The notes under the pieces were generated by a model, which had not been told where the DNA came from, made no database searches, and worked only from the letters and a program-made list of their open reading frames with translations. From Amyelois transitella (lineage: Eukaryota > Arthropoda > Insecta > Lepidoptera > Pyralidae): 64,000 bases of DNA. Numbering within the stretch: position 1 is the stretch's first letter; each line of letters starts with the position of its first letter. Positions 26,850-38,300 of this stretch are shown here, one piece after another. Position numbers and translations under genes: made by a program. Where the stretch lies: assembly GCF_032362555.1 (NCBI RefSeq), contig NC_083505.1, positions 6,253,501-6,317,500 on the forward strand, written 5' to 3'.

Positions 26850-29753
26850 TTATGACAATTTACTTTTCGCAAATTCTTGTGCCTTTTTCATAGCTTCATC
26901 TAGAGAGTTATAATTGCATCCTGAAGCTTGAGCAGATTCTGGTTTCCCCCCGCCTCTTCCACCCATAACATTCGTAAGTGAGTTAACCCAATCAGACGCT
27001 AACAAGCCTTTTTCGATAATATTTTTTGGTACTGCTGCTAAGCAGTAAATTTTTTTTGTTTCATTATCAACTGAAAAGAACATAGCAGCTGTGTTTGGAC
27101 ACAGCTGTTTAACTTGTTTCAAGGCGCTATCTAATGCCTTTGTGTTTCCAAATGCTTTCAATTCTGCAACAATAACGTCCGAATTTTTTTGTTGTATGCA
27201 CAAATCTTTTGCTTTTTCTATAACTTCATTGACTACGGCCGCTTTTGCAGCCCTTTCCTTGTCACTAAGTTTTTTCTTTAAATTGTTAAGCGTCGTTCGG
27301 AATTCGTCTTTTTTCCAATAAGAAATCTGGGCTTGTGATATATCATTTGTCAAATCAATTATATTCTTCAAAATATCTTTTTGAATAATATTATTACCTT
27401 GTTCTTTTATTAAATTAGCAAGATTGTTGACTTCATTCTCCAATATATTTTGTTTATTAATTGCCTTTTGGGCTTCTGGACCAGTAAGAGCCACAATTCT
27501 TCGAATACCTTTTGCAATACCTTCTTCACTAACAATTACATAATCTCCAATATGCCCTGTGTGATGTAAATGAGACCCACCACAAAATTCGACTGAGGTG
27601 GCATAGCCAGTTGCTGCGTCTGGATTTTTTTCTAATTCTTCCACAGGTACTCCAACTGAGACAACACGAACTGGATCAGGATAGTGTTCATCAAACATTG
27701 CTCGCAGGCCGTTTATCTTTTTTGCTTCAGCTAAGTTCGTCAACTTAGCATAAACTATTTTATTAGAATTAATAATCTCTTTTATTTGATTTTCTGTGTC
27801 CTTGATCTGTTGAATAGTCATAGGACCTTTATTAGTAAAATCGAACCTTAGACGATCTGGCATAACAAGAGAACCTCTTTGATCTGAATCACTTCCAAGA
27901 ACTTTCCTTAAGACATTGTTAAGAATATGTGTACCAGTGTGATTGTTCATTACAAGTCTCCTTCTCACAGTATCAATATGTAAAGACAAAGTATCACCAA
28001 CCTTAAGAGTACCTTCCACTTTTCCTGTGTGCAAAACATAGCCAGCTTTTACCTGTACATTATTCACAGTAAATTCTGTAGTATCATCATCAACTTTAAC
28101 CATGTAACCCTCATCATAGATTTGACCTCCTTGTTCTGCATAAAAACTTGTTTTGTCTAATATGATTCCACATTCTTGCCCTGAGAAAACTTCATGAACA
28201 AACTCTTTATTTCTACGTAGAGCTAATATAGTTGCAGTACATGTATTAAAGTCATATGTAGATTCTTTATCCTGGCTTGAAGCCACATAATCGTATTTTG
28301 GAGAATCATCAGTAACTGGTATATGAGAGTCTTGCAAGTATGTTATAGCATGAATATCTAAAGCCAATAAATCTTCTTTCCCAGCAGATTTACCTTGGGA
28401 GGCAATCTGCGACTCCTTCTTTGCCTTTTCATAAGCTTCCATGTCAATAGAAAGACCTTTTTCTTCACACATCAACTGTGTTAGATCAATGGGAAATCCG
28501 TATGTGTCATAAAGACGCCATGCAACGTCACCGGGTAAAATTTTAGATTTGTCTAATTTTTCAATTGTTCTGTAGAGTAAGTTTCTGCCACGTGTTAGAG
28601 TTTTTAAGAACTGTACTTCCTCCTCATTTATAATATGGATAATTGACTCTGGGTCTTTTTTTATTTCAGGAAAAACATCACCCAACATTTCAACCACAGT
28701 GTGAACCAAAGAAGCGAAGAAGCCAGGCTTGGCATTAAGTTTTTCAGAAGCATATCGCACTCCTCTTCTTAAAATTCTACGGAGTACATAACCCCTACCA
28801 GTATTGTCGGGATAGCCACCATCAGATAATGCAATTGTCAATGTTCTAGCATGATCAGCCAAAACCCTATAGGCCATGTCAATACCGTCCAAGTCTTCTT
28901 TACCTACTTTAGCAGAATAAGGCCTAACTCCAGTGCCAAACTCTATGGCCTTAAATAATGGCATGAAAATATCAGTATCATAATTAGCTCTTTTATTTTG
29001 AATGACAGAAACTAGTCTTTCAAATCCTAAGCCACAATCAATATGCTTTTTTGGTAAGAGTTTTAAAGATCCATCAGATTCCCGGTTGAATTGAATAAAT
29101 ACCAAATTCCAAATTTCTAGCACATCAGGGTCATCCATGTTAACAAGATGTGCAGCTTCACGACCACCAATTCGATCATAATGTAACTCTGAACATGGCC
29201 CGCAAGGTCCAGTTTCTCCCATTTCCCAAAAGTTATCTTTCATACTACCTGGTAGAATATGAGACTCTGGTACTCCTAAAGCTAGCCAAATATTTTTGCA
29301 CTCAAAATCTGGTTCAAGGCCAGATGCTGAATCTCCACCAAAGTAGGTAACATAAAGCCTTTCTCCTGGTAATTTGTACACTTCAGTCAGAAGTTCCCAG
29401 GCCCAAGTACATATTTCTTTCTTGAAATAGTCTCCAAATGACCAATTACCCAACATTTCAAAAAAAGTATGATGGTAAACATCCTTACCAACATCATCCA
29501 AGTCATTATGTTTACCACCAGCTCTAATACATTTTTGAGTATTTACTACTCGTACATAATGTGCCATATCCGAATTTGGATCTATAGTGCCCAAGAATAT
29601 AGGTTTGAATTGATTCATACCGGCATTTGCAAACAGTAAAGTTGGATCATCTAAAGGAATGGTTGATGATGAATGAACATATTTATGGCCTTTACTGATG
29701 AAAAAGTCAATAAAGGTTTTACGAACTTGACTCCCAGTCATAGAAGAATCCAT
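26850..29753 (-). CDS. AlaRS: Alanyl-tRNA synthetase, cytoplasmic
   Basis: Charges tRNA-Ala with alanine and edits mischarged Ser and Gly. The 967-residue single-exon ORF is full length for eukaryotic cytosolic AlaRS. The class II catalytic core spans about residues 1-260 ([18 protein letters not shown], then [20 protein letters not shown]). [13 protein letters not shown] is at about 318-330. The editing domain has zinc-ligand motifs HTGTH (about 603-607) and CGGSH (about 724-728). The C-terminal domain includes [15 protein letters not shown] near 932-946. An acceptor (TTTTTTTTTCCAG, minus strand) lies 20 bases upstream of the ATG. It pairs plausibly with a donor at 30952, giving a non-coding first exon. 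The frame just before the ATG has a stop (TGA) in that exon, so no mitochondrial N-terminal extension is encoded there. Confidence 0.97.
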   Translation of the reverse strand: MDSSMTGSQVRKTFIDFFISKGHKYVHSSSTIPLDDPTLLFANAGMNQFKPIFLGTIDPNSDMAHYVRVVNTQKCIRAGGKHNDLDDVGKDVYHHTFFEMLGNWSFGDYFKKEICTWAWELLTEVYKLPGERLYVTYFGGDSASGLEPDFECKNIWLALGVPESHILPGSMKDNFWEMGETGPCGPCSELHYDRIGGREAAHLVNMDDPDVLEIWNLVFIQFNRESDGSLKLLPKKHIDCGLGFERLVSVIQNKRANYDTDIFMPLFKAIEFGTGVRPYSAKVGKEDLDGIDMAYRVLADHARTLTIALSDGGYPDNTGRGYVLRRILRRGVRYASEKLNAKPGFFASLVHTVVEMLGDVFPEIKKDPESIIHIINEEEVQFLKTLTRGRNLLYRTIEKLDKSKILPGDVAWRLYDTYGFPIDLTQLMCEEKGLSIDMEAYEKAKKESQIASQGKSAGKEDLLALDIHAITYLQDSHIPVTDDSPKYDYVASSQDKESTYDFNTCTATILALRRNKEFVHEVFSGQECGIILDKTSFYAEQGGQIYDEGYMVKVDDDTTEFTVNNVQVKAGYVLHTGKVEGTLKVGDTLSLHIDTVRRRLVMNNHTGTHILNNVLRKVLGSDSDQRGSLVMPDRLRFDFTNKGPMTIQQIKDTENQIKEIINSNKIVYAKLTNLAEAKKINGLRAMFDEHYPDPVRVVSVGVPVEELEKNPDAATGYATSVEFCGGSHLHHTGHIGDYVIVSEEGIAKGIRRIVALTGPEAQKAINKQNILENEVNNLANLIKEQGNNIIQKDILKNIIDLTNDISQAQISYWKKDEFRTTLNNLKKKLSDKERAAKAAVVNEVIEKAKDLCIQQKNSDVIVAELKAFGNTKALDSALKQVKQLCPNTAAMFFSVDNETKKIYCLAAVPKNIIEKGLLASDWVNSLTNVMGGRGGGKPESAQASGCNYNSLDEAMKKAQEFAKSKLS

Positions 29754-29772
29754 AGTTCTTGTCTTGAATGTT

Positions 29773-31103
29773 CTGGAAAAAAAAATACAATAATGGCAAA
29801 ATCAAACATAATTAATCTAGATACTCACACTAATGTAAAATTAGAGCCTATATATCTGACTGATAGGTGATTTTAGACTTTAGGTGCCCAACTAAAATGC
29901 GCAAGGAATGCGTGTGGGACACATATTTTAATCTAACGCCAGCAAGAAGAAGTGACATTAAATCAACTCACTCCTTCACACTGCTTTTCAGGTTTACATA
30001 TCTATACAATTTTTTTACCTTTAATACTTGGAGTGTGGATATTCTTCTTTCTTGAAGACTTTTTTGCAATGTGTTTGTGACTAATGGGTTAATTAAAATT
30101 TACCTATAAATTATGTAATGAACTACAACTATCCCACTTTAAAAAATAAATAAAAATTAATGTTAAATAATCTAAATAATATATTGTCTTGTGATTTCCA
30201 GTACTTTACAATAGAACCACTTCATATGTTTCCTGCTCTTTTTCAGTGTGACAAAGTGTTGTGAAAAGAGATAGAGTGAGTTTTTTAGTGCCAGGAACCA
30301 TACAGATGAACATATCTTGATCAAATCAGGGATTTTTGGCAAAAGAATAGTAAAGTATAAGGAAAGTTATGAATGTGAATAAAGCAAAGGAATGCAGGAA
30401 TCATGGTAAGTGGAAAGATGTTGCCTACGCCTCCAGCTCCCAGGAAAGTGGTGAAATTTGAAGTATGTGTGGTTTAAATAAATGAATTCAAGAAGATAGG
30501 TAAATGTGGCAAGGAACTCACAGCCTACTGAAAATAGTTAAGTGATGCAAAGTTATATAGGTAGGTAACCTATGATGAAAGGTATTGCATCACTTTATTT
30601 TCTATCAAAGTACATTTATAGTTAGGTTTCTTAATACTTCAGTATAAGCCTCTTCTTCTTAAAAGATCATGAGCTCATCTTTTGTGGTACCTAATATGTA
30701 CACGTTTCGTTCACATACAAGTTTCTTTACCACTAATATAGTTGAATATAAAAATTAAATTTTTAATCTAAGAATATATCTTCCAGAAAATAAATCAGAC
30801 TATTCCTAAAAAGACCTTGGGAAAATTAAACCAAGTAAACAAACCATATGGTAAGTGTTACACAAAATAATACATACATTAGTCTTATACAAAATGACCA
30901 TCTAAATCCGTTCCGAAAAAAGGTATGCAAAACACAACATGAAAGGACTTACCTTTTAAAAAACCTCTTTCACCAGTTACAATAAGAAGACTTCTCCAAT
31001 ATCCGTTTCTAGGGAGGTAACGATCCTGAAAAGAGAATATAGCCACTACGTGCCTGTGCTTCTGATGACTGATGTGGTGGTGGTGTGGTGTTGGCACTGG
31101 CAA
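29773..31103 (-). other. AlaRS 5' UTR intron and upstream leader exon
   Basis: The minus strand shows a donor (TTTAAAAG then GTAAGT) at 30953/30952 and an acceptor at 29774/29773. The proposed leader exon ends at 30953 and probably starts near 31100. The intron (about 1.2 kb) holds an RTE fragment at 30340-30475 and otherwise nothing I can assign. Inferred from splice signals only. Confidence 0.5.
30340..30475 (+). mobile_element. Decayed RTE 3' fragment
   Basis: AAAGTTATGAATGTGAATAA, GGAATCATGGTAAGTGGAAA and TGCCTACGCCTCC align in order with the end of the intact RTE (near 42700-42775). Heavily diverged. Confidence 0.6.
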
Positions 31104-31268
31104 TGTACCTGGCTTTTTTGTTATCTGTCACTGTCACGCTCAGCTGTCCGTCCGTCAATCAAAGTCATCAAATACTCGTCAAACATTGGTTAAATCCGAT
31201 CGATAAGCCCAAAAGCAGGCAAAACATTTATAAAACATTAACCAGGTTTCGTTAGAAATTTGATAAAT
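31104..31268. promoter_or_regulatory. Putative bidirectional promoter, AlaRS/NDUFS6
   Basis: The leader of AlaRS (minus) and the NDUFS6 start (plus) are only about 165-300 bp apart. The interval contains the inverted strings CTGTCACTGTCACGC and GTCCGTCCGTC but no TATA box I can defend. Compact head-to-head placement suggests shared regulation; this is inference. Confidence 0.45.
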
Positions 31269-34200
31269 ATGAACAAATTATACAAACTTACTTCATTTAC
31301 AAAACCAAGACGATATATTTATCCAAATTCTATACGATCTTTAGCTAACAATACAGAAGATGTTGTTACTCATACCGGGCAGGTAAGAAAATAGTTTTCG
31401 TTCATTGCGTAATATACTTTACTGAGAAACTGAGTAAATTAATTTATACCGTACTAGGTATTTAGTTTAAATAACTCTAACTGATTGATTGAAATTAATG
31501 CCTAGCACTGTTCAGGCTGGAGATAAAAATGTTAAAAACAGACTCTGGCTTTGAAATACTAATGTTAGCCCTGTTCTTAAATACTTTTCTAACTCTAACT
31601 GATTGATTGAAATTAATGCCTAGCACTGTTCAGGCTGGAGATAAAAATGTTAAAAACAGACTCTGGCTTTGAAATACTAATGTTAGCCCTGTTCTTAAAT
31701 ACTTTTCTAGTTGCTGGTTAATCTTGTTTCTGTATAAGTTATACAGACTAGAAAAATAGGTAAAACTCTTGAAACGGGCCACCGCCGGAGTGGGGTGGGT
31801 AGGGGGGAGGGGGATAGGGCAGGGGGTAACACCACCCCTCCCGTGACCCCCCCCTTGCCGGAAGCCTATAGCTTTTTTTTTCATACAAAACGTGTGCTAA
31901 AGGTCATTAACCGCCAGATGGGCAAGGAGGGGAGAAAGTAAGAAGGGATGAAAGGGGTGAAGGTGAGTTAAACCTAACCTAACCTACACTAGACTTTTTT
32001 ACTCAGTTTGAACGCTCCACTTTGGTGGTTTACACCAACCTAACCTAACCTAACCGAACCAAGTTTGATTTGTGACCTATTTGTTTTTTCATTGCGGGGG
32101 GCTACCGCCTCCCGACCCCCCCGTGCCGGGGGGTTGCGCCCCCCTGCTCCCCCTGCTGTCCATTTACAGACAGCTTCTTTCGAAGTCAGTAGGTAAGATG
32201 ACAGTAGCACATTACCGAAACGGCGGATTGCGTTCTGTTCATAGTTAGTGTCTTTTTTGTTATTACTTTTAAGCAAAGTTTTTGACTATATTTTTAGTGC
32301 TAATACATATTAATTAATGTATTGTACATGTTTAATGGACAAACTAATTATGTAATACTAAATTAACACAGTTTACAATGACAAACCGAAAATATTGCGT
32401 TGTTTAGTGCAATTTTTAAGATTTTCAAAAATTCATATAAAAAATGGGGGGCTTCCGGCAAAAAAAAAATACTTGGGGGGGGTCATAAAAACCCTCCCCC
32501 AACCTCTCTGGCGTTGGCCCGTTTTAAGAGTTAAGCCGAAAAATAAAAATAACATTGACAATATATTACACAATTATATAATTTATTTTATATTGTTTTT
32601 TTTAGAAATGGGAGTCTAATGATTACAGACTAGTCAGATTTACAAATGCCCCAAAACAAGTGAATCCCAACTGGGCTATAAACTTGATTGCAGAGGTGCC
32701 TCCAACACAAGTTACTGAAAGAGTAGTGTGGTGTGATGGGGGCAGTGGTCCTGAAGGACATCCCAGAGTGTATATTAATTTGGTAAGCACAAACCTAATT
32801 ATTATTGCTATAATAAAATGTATCTGGATTACATAGTGTATATTTAGGAATTCCTTTTATTTTCTTTGATTTTAATTGCTAACCAATTTAAACATTATTG
32901 TACTTACATACATACATATGGTCATGTCTACATCCCTTGTGGGGTAGACAGAGCCAACAGTCTTGAAAAGACTGATCGGCCACATTCAGCTATTTGGCTT
33001 AATGATAGAAGGGGCTTAACTCTTAAAACGGGCCACCGCCAGAGGGGGTGGGGAGGGTGGGGGAGGGTTTGTATGACCCCCCCAAGTATTTTTTTTGCCG
33101 GAAGCCCCCCTTTTTTTATGAATTTTTGAAAATCTTAGAAATTGCACTGAACAAAACGCAATATTTTTGGTTTGTCATTGTAAACTGTTAATTTAGTACT
33201 ACATAATTAGTTTGTCCATTAAACATGTACAATACATTAATGAATATATTTTAGCACTAAAAATATAGTCAAAAACTTTGCTTAAAAGTAAAAACAAAAA
33301 AGACACTTACTATGAACAGAACGCAATCCGCTGTTTTGGTTATGTGCTATTGTCATCTTATCTACTGACTTCGAAAGTAGCTGTCGGTAAACGGACGGGT
33401 CGGGGGAAAAAAACAAATTGGTCACAAATCAAACTCGGTTTGGTTAAGTTAGGCTGGTGTAAAAGCGAAGCAAGCGAACCTTCATCCCTTCTTTCTTAAA
33501 TTTTGGCCTCAAGAAGTATGATCAAGTTTTAGTTTTTCACAGTGAACTAAATTGGTTGCCCATTCATCTGCATAGAAATATGAGAATACTGTGCCTTCTT
33601 TTCAAATATTCTCTATAATCCTGCTTACCCCTCATATCTGCACAACCGCTTCACCTTTGCTTGTCCTATCCAAACTCCATGCAGGTTCGATCATAGAACC
33701 ATGCCTTAACTCCCAATGCATTGTAGGGCCACTTTCTCTATCTCGTTATCTGTCCATGCTGTCAGATTGTGGAACTCATTGCCTCCCGAGATATGTGACT
33801 CTCAATCAATGTCCCAATTTAAAAAAATAATTAAAAATGAATACCTCTCCAAACCTTACTTATTTGGTTTCTGATGTATATATTTTATGTAAGTTTATTA
33901 TTTGGTATTTACATGTGTATTTTATAATATTCTATTTATGTATTTGTTTATGTATGTCTATAAATAGTTGAGTGAGTTGAGTACACGCCTGTCACCCTTT
34001 CCATCATGACTCCTATCTATCTCGGGTCTGCTGGAAGAGATTTCTTTTGAAATAAGCAGAATGTACCTATGTAAATTTGTTTCTTGTGATTATCAGTCTT
34101 GATGTTTTCTGTGTATTAGTAAATTAATAAGTAAAAACTTAATAGCATCCTAATAAGGAACCCTATATTTTGTAACTCATCAAAAAGGAGCCATCATCAT

Positions 34201-34625
34201 TTTAAGTATTCACCCAACATCAGTAAAATTATCCTTTTTCTTCATATTATATATACAGATAAAGGTTCTTCCTACCTTTTGACACGCACACTGTTGTATA
34301 ATATATGTAGGTAGGATAGGCTAATAGTGCAATATGTAGTTTGAGTATTAAACTATTGGTTCTGTATATCCCATAAAGGATAAAGATGTGATATTTGTGA
34401 GTGAATATAAGCCTTTGACTGGTATTTACACACTGCGTGGAAAGATAGCAGCCAGCACACATTATTTTTCTGCAGCACTTGACCAGCATTGCAGATATAA
34501 AAGTGTATAATTTTAATTAAAATGTATTTTAGATCTCAAAGTATTTTTTATTACTGCAGGATAAACCAGGCGTTCAGTCATGTGGATATTGTGGATTGAG
34601 ATTCGAGAAAAAAGATCACCATTAA
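31269..34625 (+). CDS. NDUFS6: NADH dehydrogenase (ubiquinone) iron-sulfur protein 6, mitochondrial
   Basis: An accessory subunit of respiratory complex I in the matrix arm; it binds zinc and aids late assembly. Coding exons 31269-31382, 32606-32782 and 34560-34625 join in phase 0 to give 118 residues. The N-terminus is a basic presequence (MNKLYKLTSFTKPRRYIYPN). The conserved core reads WAINLIAEVPPTQV. The CHCC zinc site is visible: Cys in VVWCDGG, His in EGHPR, and the two Cys in SCGYCGLRFE. The length is normal for insects. Exon 2 sits between two inverted copies of a transposon (31764-32532 and 33018-33500), and intron 1 has a 118-bp tandem duplication. Confidence 0.96.
31473..31708. repeat. 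Exact 118-bp tandem duplication
   Basis: 31473-31590 is repeated at 31591-31708 with no difference that I could see. It lies in NDUFS6 intron 1, about 90 bp after exon 1. Identity suggests a very recent event or an assembly artefact. Confidence 0.92.
31764..32532. mobile_element. TTAA-flanked DNA transposon with inverted ends, copy A
   Basis: The ends are inverted: CTCTTGAAACGGGCCACCGC on the left and the reverse complement of CTCTTAAAACGGGCCAACGC on the right. The right flank has TTAA and the left TAAA, so TTAA targeting as in piggyBac-like elements is likely. The interior has G- and C-runs, short CCTAA arrays (31975-31990, 32038-32056) and no transposase. Length is about 769 bp. Confidence 0.75.
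32900..33012 (-). repeat. Fragment of the CCGGCACC-headed SINE-like family
   Basis: Begins at the ATACATACATA tail and contains GGGGTAGACAGAGCCAACAG and CTTGAAAAGACTGATCGGCC. It is cut off by transposon copy B at 33018, so B inserted into it or both were joined later. Confidence 0.8.
33018..33500. mobile_element. TTAA transposon, copy B (inverted relative to A, truncated)
   Basis: Bases 33018 onward (CTTAACTCTTAAAACGGGCC) match the reverse complement of the right half of copy A through GACTTCGAAAGTAGCTGTCG near 33370 and on to TTCATCCCTTCTTTC near 33495. The second terminal repeat is missing. It begins after TTAA. Confidence 0.8.
33525..33995 (+). pseudogene. 3' end of a jockey/CR1-like LINE
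   Basis: Plus-strand translation gives LNWLPIHLHRNMRILCLLFK then Cys- and Leu-rich text ending near 33840, the well-known C-terminal part of non-LTR reverse transcriptases (LxWLPI ... R). Several stops interrupt it. It may belong to the same family as the piece at 2840-3090. Confidence 0.75.
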
Positions 34626-35359
34626 CTCTATTGATTAAAGATTTAACTATTCGTAGTAGATTTTATTTCTCCTGTCTTTGAAAGTGCATAAATATAGTAC
34701 ACATGTAAAGTTCTATTATGTGTTGCAAAATCTGATTAATAAAAGCACCGAAATTTAAATAACACTTTTTATTTTTGTCATCCAAGAATTAATTACTGAA
34801 AATAACAATGTATAATTAATAAAATATATACAGCAAGAACCTGGTAAAAAAATAAAATTTTGCCAATGCATTTTATAAAAAATACAGGTATTAAAGCGCA
34901 CTTAACATAGGTACCTTTATTTTACCCGGCTGTTGTGGTCACAGAACGAGCATTCGTGGCGACGTCGCTGAATAAAGGTATGTTACAGGCACGTTTAATA
35001 CCCGTTTTATTTATAAATAGTATAGTGCAACAAGAAAGTTTTAAATCAGTTAAAAATTAATACAATATTACATAATATGTTCTTTAATTACATTGTACAA
35101 AATTTGATCTTCTGTAATAGAAAAAATATTAGTAGATATATAAGTATTATATATTATATGACACGATACAACTAAATAATATACTAAATTAATAAACTAA
35201 ACTTAGTAAGTTGTTTGTTTCATCATCTGTTTATATTCACTTCTTAATCATAAGCTTTGACTAAATCTATTCCTCCAGTTCTGACTTTTAACTATTCATA
35301 GGTTCATCTCAAAACTTTCTTTACAGTAAATTTCGCAAATGGTATTTCAAAATGGTAAA
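34626..35359. other. Convergent 3' spacer between NDUFS6 and bublin gene
   Basis: AT-rich sequence holding both 3' UTRs. AATAAA at about 34738 is a plausible NDUFS6 poly(A) signal. A short imperfect inverted pair (GTACCTTTATTTTACCC at 34911, and the related AATAAAGGTATGTTACAGGC at 34971) flanks a GC-richer patch and could be a small MITE. No gene seen. Confidence 0.45.
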
Positions 35360-38300
35360 TTAATTTTTGCCCTTTGATTTTAAATTTTCATTTCTTAACT
35401 CATTTCGAATCTCAATATTGGACTGCAATAATTCTTTTAATTTTTCATTAATATCATCAGTTTTCTGCTCCAAAAAATCCAAAGCTGTGTTTAGCTCGTC
35501 CAGTTTAGAATCTAAAGAGTGGTACTCTGAAATTAGTTAATCATCAATCAATTCATTATAACAGTAAAAAAAAAATATTTACACACTGAATATGTATATT
35601 TTCATGAAAATAAGGCGATGAAGACACAGTAGTAGTAGAGTACGAAACTGTCTGTGTCCCAACTAATATTATAAATGCGAAAGTGAGTTTATTTGTTAGG
35701 GCGGCGTGGGCGAAACTGCCGGTAAAAGCTTGTTTTGATATATATCAGAGTTGAGAGGAATGAATTGTGGTCAGCACTTTCTATGCATGGGGTGAGCAGT
35801 CTCTTAATATGAGCACTGAAATCCTTATATGAGGATTCGAGTGCTTGTGTCAGGATAAGCGGAGCGCACACTGAGTGGTTTAAGATTGAGAAAGTCGTTA
35901 GGCAAGGATGTGTTGCGTCACCGTGGCTGTTCAACCTATTTATGGATAGTTTTTTGACAGATTTGAAAGAGTCTGAAAGTAGATTAAGGATGAATGAGTT
36001 ACTCGTCAAATGTCTGCTCTATGCCGACGATCAGGTTTAACTGGCGTCATCAGCGGAAGAGTTACAGGAGATGGTAAACTGTATGCATGAAGCTTTAAAA
36101 GAGAAAGGAATGAAAGAGAACGTAAGTAAAACTAAAACACTGGTTTTTGAAATGGAGAAAGAAATGACAACATGTAATATTTTGATTGGAGAAGAAAAAG
36201 TTGAGCAAGTGAAGGAGTTTGTATATCTAGAATAAAAGTTTAGATCAGATGGCAAGTGTGATAGTGATATTGAAAGGAAAGTAAACGCGGGGAACATGGT
36301 AAATGGAGCTTTGCATGCCTTTATGAGCAGTCAGAAACTATCAAAAAAGGTTCGACTGGCTGTGCATAGGGGCGTGTTGGTCCCGACATTAATGTATGGG
36401 AGTGAAAGTTGGGTATGGCAAAAGAAGCACGAAAGCAGAATAAATGCAATGAGAGCGTTAAGGAGTATGATTGGGTGTGAAATTGAGTGACCGGATAAGG
36501 AACAGCGTGATAAGGGAATGTTGTGAAAGAAGATGTAGTTACAGGAATAGAAAAGGGTATGTTAAGACGGTTCGGTCATGTGGAGAGGATGAATGAAAGC
36601 AGGTTGACTAAGCAGATATACAAGGAGAGTGTGGTGGGAAAGGTTGGAGTGGGAAGACCTAGACGAACATATCTTGATCAAATTAAGGACATCCTGGTAA
36701 AGGGTCAGGTCAAAAGTACCCTAAACCGCCGAGCTTGCATGAAGAAAGTTATGAATGTGGATGAAGGGACGGAAGTATGCAGAGATCGTGGCAAGTGGAA
36801 TGAGGTAGTCTCTGCCTACCCCTCCGGGAAAGAGGCGTGATTTTATGTATGTATGTTTATATATATGGCACCGAAAAATAACAAAAATCGCAAGTTTATA
36901 AACTTCCTAGGAAATTTATAATCTTTCATTCCTCATATATTTTGTATCACCCGTGTTTAGTAATAAAAAAGAAAAATTGTTTATTTGGTAAAAAATACAT
37001 TTACTAATTATTTAATGCGTCAGATAAAATTATATAAATTTGAATGGATATGTGGACATAAAATAATGCTTCACTTGTTTAGAATCCTACAAAAGTTATT
37101 AAACATCCTAGGAAATTTACAAACTTGCAGTTTTTGTTATATTTCAGTGACATATAAATCCAATCCAAGTCCTACATACCTTTTTTAAAAATTAAAAAAG
37201 GTGCTTGGGATTTTCGTAGGAGATGGGAAGATAACTTTAAAAAAGTTATTGTAAAATGAATCTAGATGTGCTATTACATAATCCGACCACCATCTGAAAG
37301 GATTTGCCTAATTAGGTAATTAAACATCTCTTTTATTTTTAATAAAAATTAAATAATAATTCTTTAATTAGCCGTCAAGCCGTCAACGCAAGTCTCGTCC
37401 GTCAAATTCTGTAGTGCTTGTTGTACAAAAATTTTACTTTTCCGCCAAAGTACAGAGTCATTCTAGATTTGCCAAAATGGCAGAGGGCCAGGAAGAACCC
37501 AAGAAAATTACAATCACAGTTAAAACTCCAAAAGAGAAACAACAAGTGGAAATCGAAGAGGATGCCGACATCAAAAAATTGAAAGAAGTGCTGTCACCGA
37601 AGTTTAGTGCGGAGCCGGAACAGTTATGTCTGATCTTCGCCGGGAAGATCATGAACGATGCTGACACTCTGAAGCAGCATAATATCAAAGATGGGCTGAC
37701 TGTTCATTTGGTGATCAAAACTCCGCCAAGACCAGAGCCGGAGGGCGCGGCCCGACGCCCACCAGCAGACATAAGCGCTACTCCTTTTGGGCTTAATTCT
37801 CTGGGTGGTCTTGCGGGTCTTGAGAGCCTGGGACTTGGGCAAAGCACATTCATGGACTTACAGGCTCGAATGCAGCAAGAGCTGTTGTCCAATCCAGACA
37901 TGTTAAGACAAGTGCTAGACAACCCGCTGGTACAGCAGATGATGAATGACCCAGAGAACATGAGGACTCTCATCACATCCAACCCTCAGATGCAGGACCT
38001 AATGGCTAGGAACCCAGAGATCAGCCACATGCTGAACAACCCGGAGCTGCTCCGGCAGACCATGGAGCTGGCCCGCAACCCCGCCATGCTGCAGGAACTC
38101 ATGCGCTCCCACGACCGAGCACTCTCCAACCTTGAGAGTATACCTGGAGGCTACAATGCTCTTCAGAGGATGTACAGAGACATCCAAGAGCCAATGTTGA
38201 ATGTTGCCAGCAGTATGGCCGGCAACCCTTTTTCGGGACTGGTGGACAACTCTGATGGCACAAACCCCCAACAAGGCTCGGAGAACCGGCAACCGCTGCC

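Noticed and set aside
30885..31103. ORF with a His-rich start as a mitochondrial N-terminus of AlaRS
   Set aside because: Spliced to the AlaRS exon it is out of frame, and the in-frame reading of the leader exon contains TGA shortly before the donor.
37414..37476. Upstream in-frame ATG extending ubiquilin by 21 residues
   Set aside because: The added residues do not resemble ubiquilins, while the Met at 37477 has a strong context and directly precedes the UBL.
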